From the NCBI GenBank assembly GCA_015061765.1, contig SUVZ01000211.1, positions 1 through 6,749 of the forward strand: a stretch of 6,749 bases of DNA. The letters run 5' to 3'. The notes under the pieces were generated by a model that was given only the letters and a program-made list of their open reading frames with translations, was not told the DNA's origin and made no database searches. A program made the translations under genes and the position numbers. Each line of letters starts with the position of its first letter. Positions within the stretch are counted from its first letter, which is position 1. Shown here piece after piece: positions 5,493 to 6,749 of this stretch. This stretch comes from Lentisphaerota bacterium (GTDB lineage Bacteria > Verrucomicrobiota > Kiritimatiellia > RFP12 > UBA1067).

Positions 5493-5881
5493 TGGATCAC
5501 CACCACCGCCACATCGCCTTTTGCCCCGGTGACGCGCGTTTTTACACCATGGGATGACGGAGCGGAATTCGTCAACGACGAAGTCTCCGCAAAGCCGCTG
5601 AGCTGCGAAAGCGCTTCGCGGAGACGGGCGTCGCGCCGCTGCTGGTGGCGGTTCTCGCTGACGGACATTCCGCACAGCATGCCTCCGGCGAACGCGACAA
5701 GCGCAAGAAGCGCAACCGATGCAAATACAAGAAAGGGATGCCCCGAACGCGCCAGCCTCAATTCCTCCTCGGCCCTTGCACGCGCCGATTCGAGCCGCGA
5801 ACGCTCAAGCTCAAACGCCTCGCGTTCAAGCTTGAGACGCTCCTCGGCGAGCGACACCAGCGTGGATGCCCCTTCCGGCAT
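5489..5881 (-). CDS. Small coiled-coil, single-membrane-span protein of unknown function
   Basis: I do not recognise a family for this 130-residue protein. Residues about 8-46 are strongly charged and heptad-like (LAEERLKLEREAFELERSRL, then ESARARAEEELRLAR), predicting a coiled coil. One membrane helix follows at about 49-72 (PFLVFASVALLALVAFAGGM). Positively charged residues on both sides (RLAR before; RHQQRRDAR after) make the topology uncertain. The C-terminal 55 residues are hydrophilic and Ser/Thr-rich with a short hydrophobic end (VAVVVIQ). The ATG at 5881 has GAGGTG nine bases upstream and lies three bases after the aminotransferase stop. The gene ends in an ATGA overlap with batD. Such coupling suggests the product works with the BatD-like protein, perhaps as a membrane partner, but that is inference from context. 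Confidence 0.7.
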   Translation of the reverse strand: MPEGASTLVSLAEERLKLEREAFELERSRLESARARAEEELRLARSGHPFLVFASVALLALVAFAGGMLCGMSVSENRHQQRRDARLREALSQLSGFAETSSLTNSAPSSHGVKTRVTGAKGDVAVVVIQ

Positions 5882-5884
5882 AGC

Positions 5885-6749
5885 TCATTTCACCTCATGG
5901 CACCAGCCGTGCGTGTCGGGCAGCAGACCATACTGAATGCCCTGCACGGTGTCAAAAAGCTTCTGGAGATGGGGACCGACCTCATCCTGCTCGCTGATCT
6001 TGATGACATCGGATCCACGCGTGATCTCCCACACGGGAGTGACGACCACCGCCGTTCCGCAGGCAGCGACCTCGGCGAACTCCTTGATCTCCTCATAGGG
6101 GATCTGACGGCACTCGACCTTCCAGCCAAGATCCTCCGCACACTGCTTGAGCGACATGTTCGTGATTGAGGGAAGGACCGAGCAGCTGTCCGGCGTGACG
6201 TACGTTCCGTCGGCCTTGATGCCAAGGAAATTGGAGGTGGAGAACTCCTCGACGTACTTGTGCTCCTTGGCGTCCAGATAGAGCTCTACGGGCCATCCTT
6301 CCTTCTTCGCCTTCTCGTGGGCGTAGAGCGATGCGGCGTAGTTGCCGCCGACCTTCACATCGCCCATTCCGTGCGGCGCGGCTCGGTCCCAGTTGTCAAG
6401 GATCACGGCGCGGACAGGTTTGAGTCCACCCTTGTAATACGCGCCCACAGGCATCACCATCATGATGAAAGTGTATTCGTTCGCCGGTGCAACGCCAATC
6501 TGCGGACCTGTACCAATGAGCAGAGGACGGATGTACATGGACCCGCCGGTGCCGTACGGCGGCACGTATTCGATGTTCGCCTTCACGAGCTTGTCGGCCG
6601 CTTCGATGAACATTTCCGGCGGCACGGGCGGCATCACGCATCTCACCGCCGTGCGGTACATCCTCTGCGCGTTCTCGTCAGGACGGAATATCACGATATC
6701 CCCGGATTTCTGCCTGAACGCCTTCATTCCTTCAAAGCATTCCTGCCCG
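5885..6749 (-). CDS. ilvE: Branched-chain amino acid aminotransferase (class IV, BCAT type), 5' end outside the window
   Basis: PLP-dependent cytosolic enzyme that interconverts Leu, Ile and Val with their 2-oxo acids, using 2-oxoglutarate/glutamate as amino partner (EC 2.6.1.42): the last step of branched-chain synthesis. The fold-type IV signature is clear. GDVKVGGNYAASL (from codon 122, counting the ATG at 6727 as 1) carries the PLP lysine in K-x-GGNY (codon 125). EEFSTSNFLGI at 160-170 is the conserved cofactor/substrate loop, and YVPPYGTGGSMYIRPLLIGT at 54-73 and LPSITNMSL (from 196) are typical of the larger, eukaryote-like BCAT group. The frame does not start at the ATG at 6727: it stays open to the right edge as GQECFEGMKAF, the standard N-terminal-domain motif of the family, so about 60-80 residues are probably missing here. 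Its stop is three bases from the next start, so it shares a transcript with the membrane protein and batD. Confidence 0.95.
   Translation of the reverse strand, partial: GQECFEGMKAFRQKSGDIVIFRPDENAQRMYRTAVRCVMPPVPPEMFIEAADKLVKANIEYVPPYGTGGSMYIRPLLIGTGPQIGVAPANEYTFIMMVMPVGAYYKGGLKPVRAVILDNWDRAAPHGMGDVKVGGNYAASLYAHEKAKKEGWPVELYLDAKEHKYVEEFSTSNFLGIKADGTYVTPDSCSVLPSITNMSLKQCAEDLGWKVECRQIPYEEIKEFAEVAACGTAVVVTPVWEITRGSDVIKISEQDEVGPHLQKLFDTVQGIQYGLLPDTHGWCHEVK

Noticed and set aside
5493..5675. N-terminal extension of batD by 61 codons
   Set aside because: The extension is Arg/Pro-rich, overlaps the upstream gene and would hide the signal peptide at 5492. The ATGA overlap favours the internal start.
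5645..6169. Plus-strand open frame of 174 codons
   Set aside because: Antisense across the aminotransferase and the coiled-coil gene, both better supported. The product shows no recognisable domain.

Overview
The window looks like chromosomal DNA from a Gram-negative bacterium, most likely of the Planctomycetota-Verrucomicrobiota-Chlamydiota group (Kiritimatiellota, Lentisphaerota or Verrucomicrobiota). This placement is an inference. It rests on the combination of a PAS-AraC regulator, a BatD protein with a C-terminal SH3-like domain, a branched-chain aminotransferase and a non-flagellar type III secretion (T3SS) basal-body cluster. No ribosomal RNA or other phylogenetic marker is present.

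Layout. Positions 1-177 hold the unresolved tail of something upstream and a plausible promoter. Positions 178-960 (+) encode a PAS-AraC transcription regulator with a strong Shine-Dalgarno. A short convergent gap (961-1049) contains a long-loop inverted repeat. Everything from 1050 to the right edge lies on the minus strand as one tightly packed series. In transcription order (right to left) it is: branched-chain aminotransferase (5' end beyond the window), a small coiled-coil/one-membrane-span protein, a 795-residue BatD-like protein, then SctJ lipoprotein, a TPR protein resembling SctG cochaperones, a probable SctK and SctL. Adjacent genes overlap by 4 to 16 bases or are 1 to 3 bases apart, except for a 97-base gap between batD and sctJ. 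That gap may separate two transcription units.

How they fit together. SctJ is the inner-membrane ring lipoprotein of the injectisome. SctK and SctL belong to the cytosolic sorting platform that connects the ring to the ATPase, and SctG-type proteins chaperone the needle subunit. The window therefore holds a compact J-(G)-K-L basal-body/sorting-platform module. SctR/S/T, SctN, SctC and the translocon are not next to it, so the apparatus must be encoded at several loci if it is complete. The BatD protein is a double-unit, fused-looking version with an internal signal-peptide-like segment. Together with the small coiled-coil membrane protein it may form an envelope module whose relation to the T3SS is unknown.

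Several starts were moved from the longest possible reading frame: sctJ to a GTG at 3007, sctL to 1667 and batD to 5492. These choices are based on Shine-Dalgarno sites, signal peptides and overlaps. All functional calls come from reading motifs by eye. No database search was possible.
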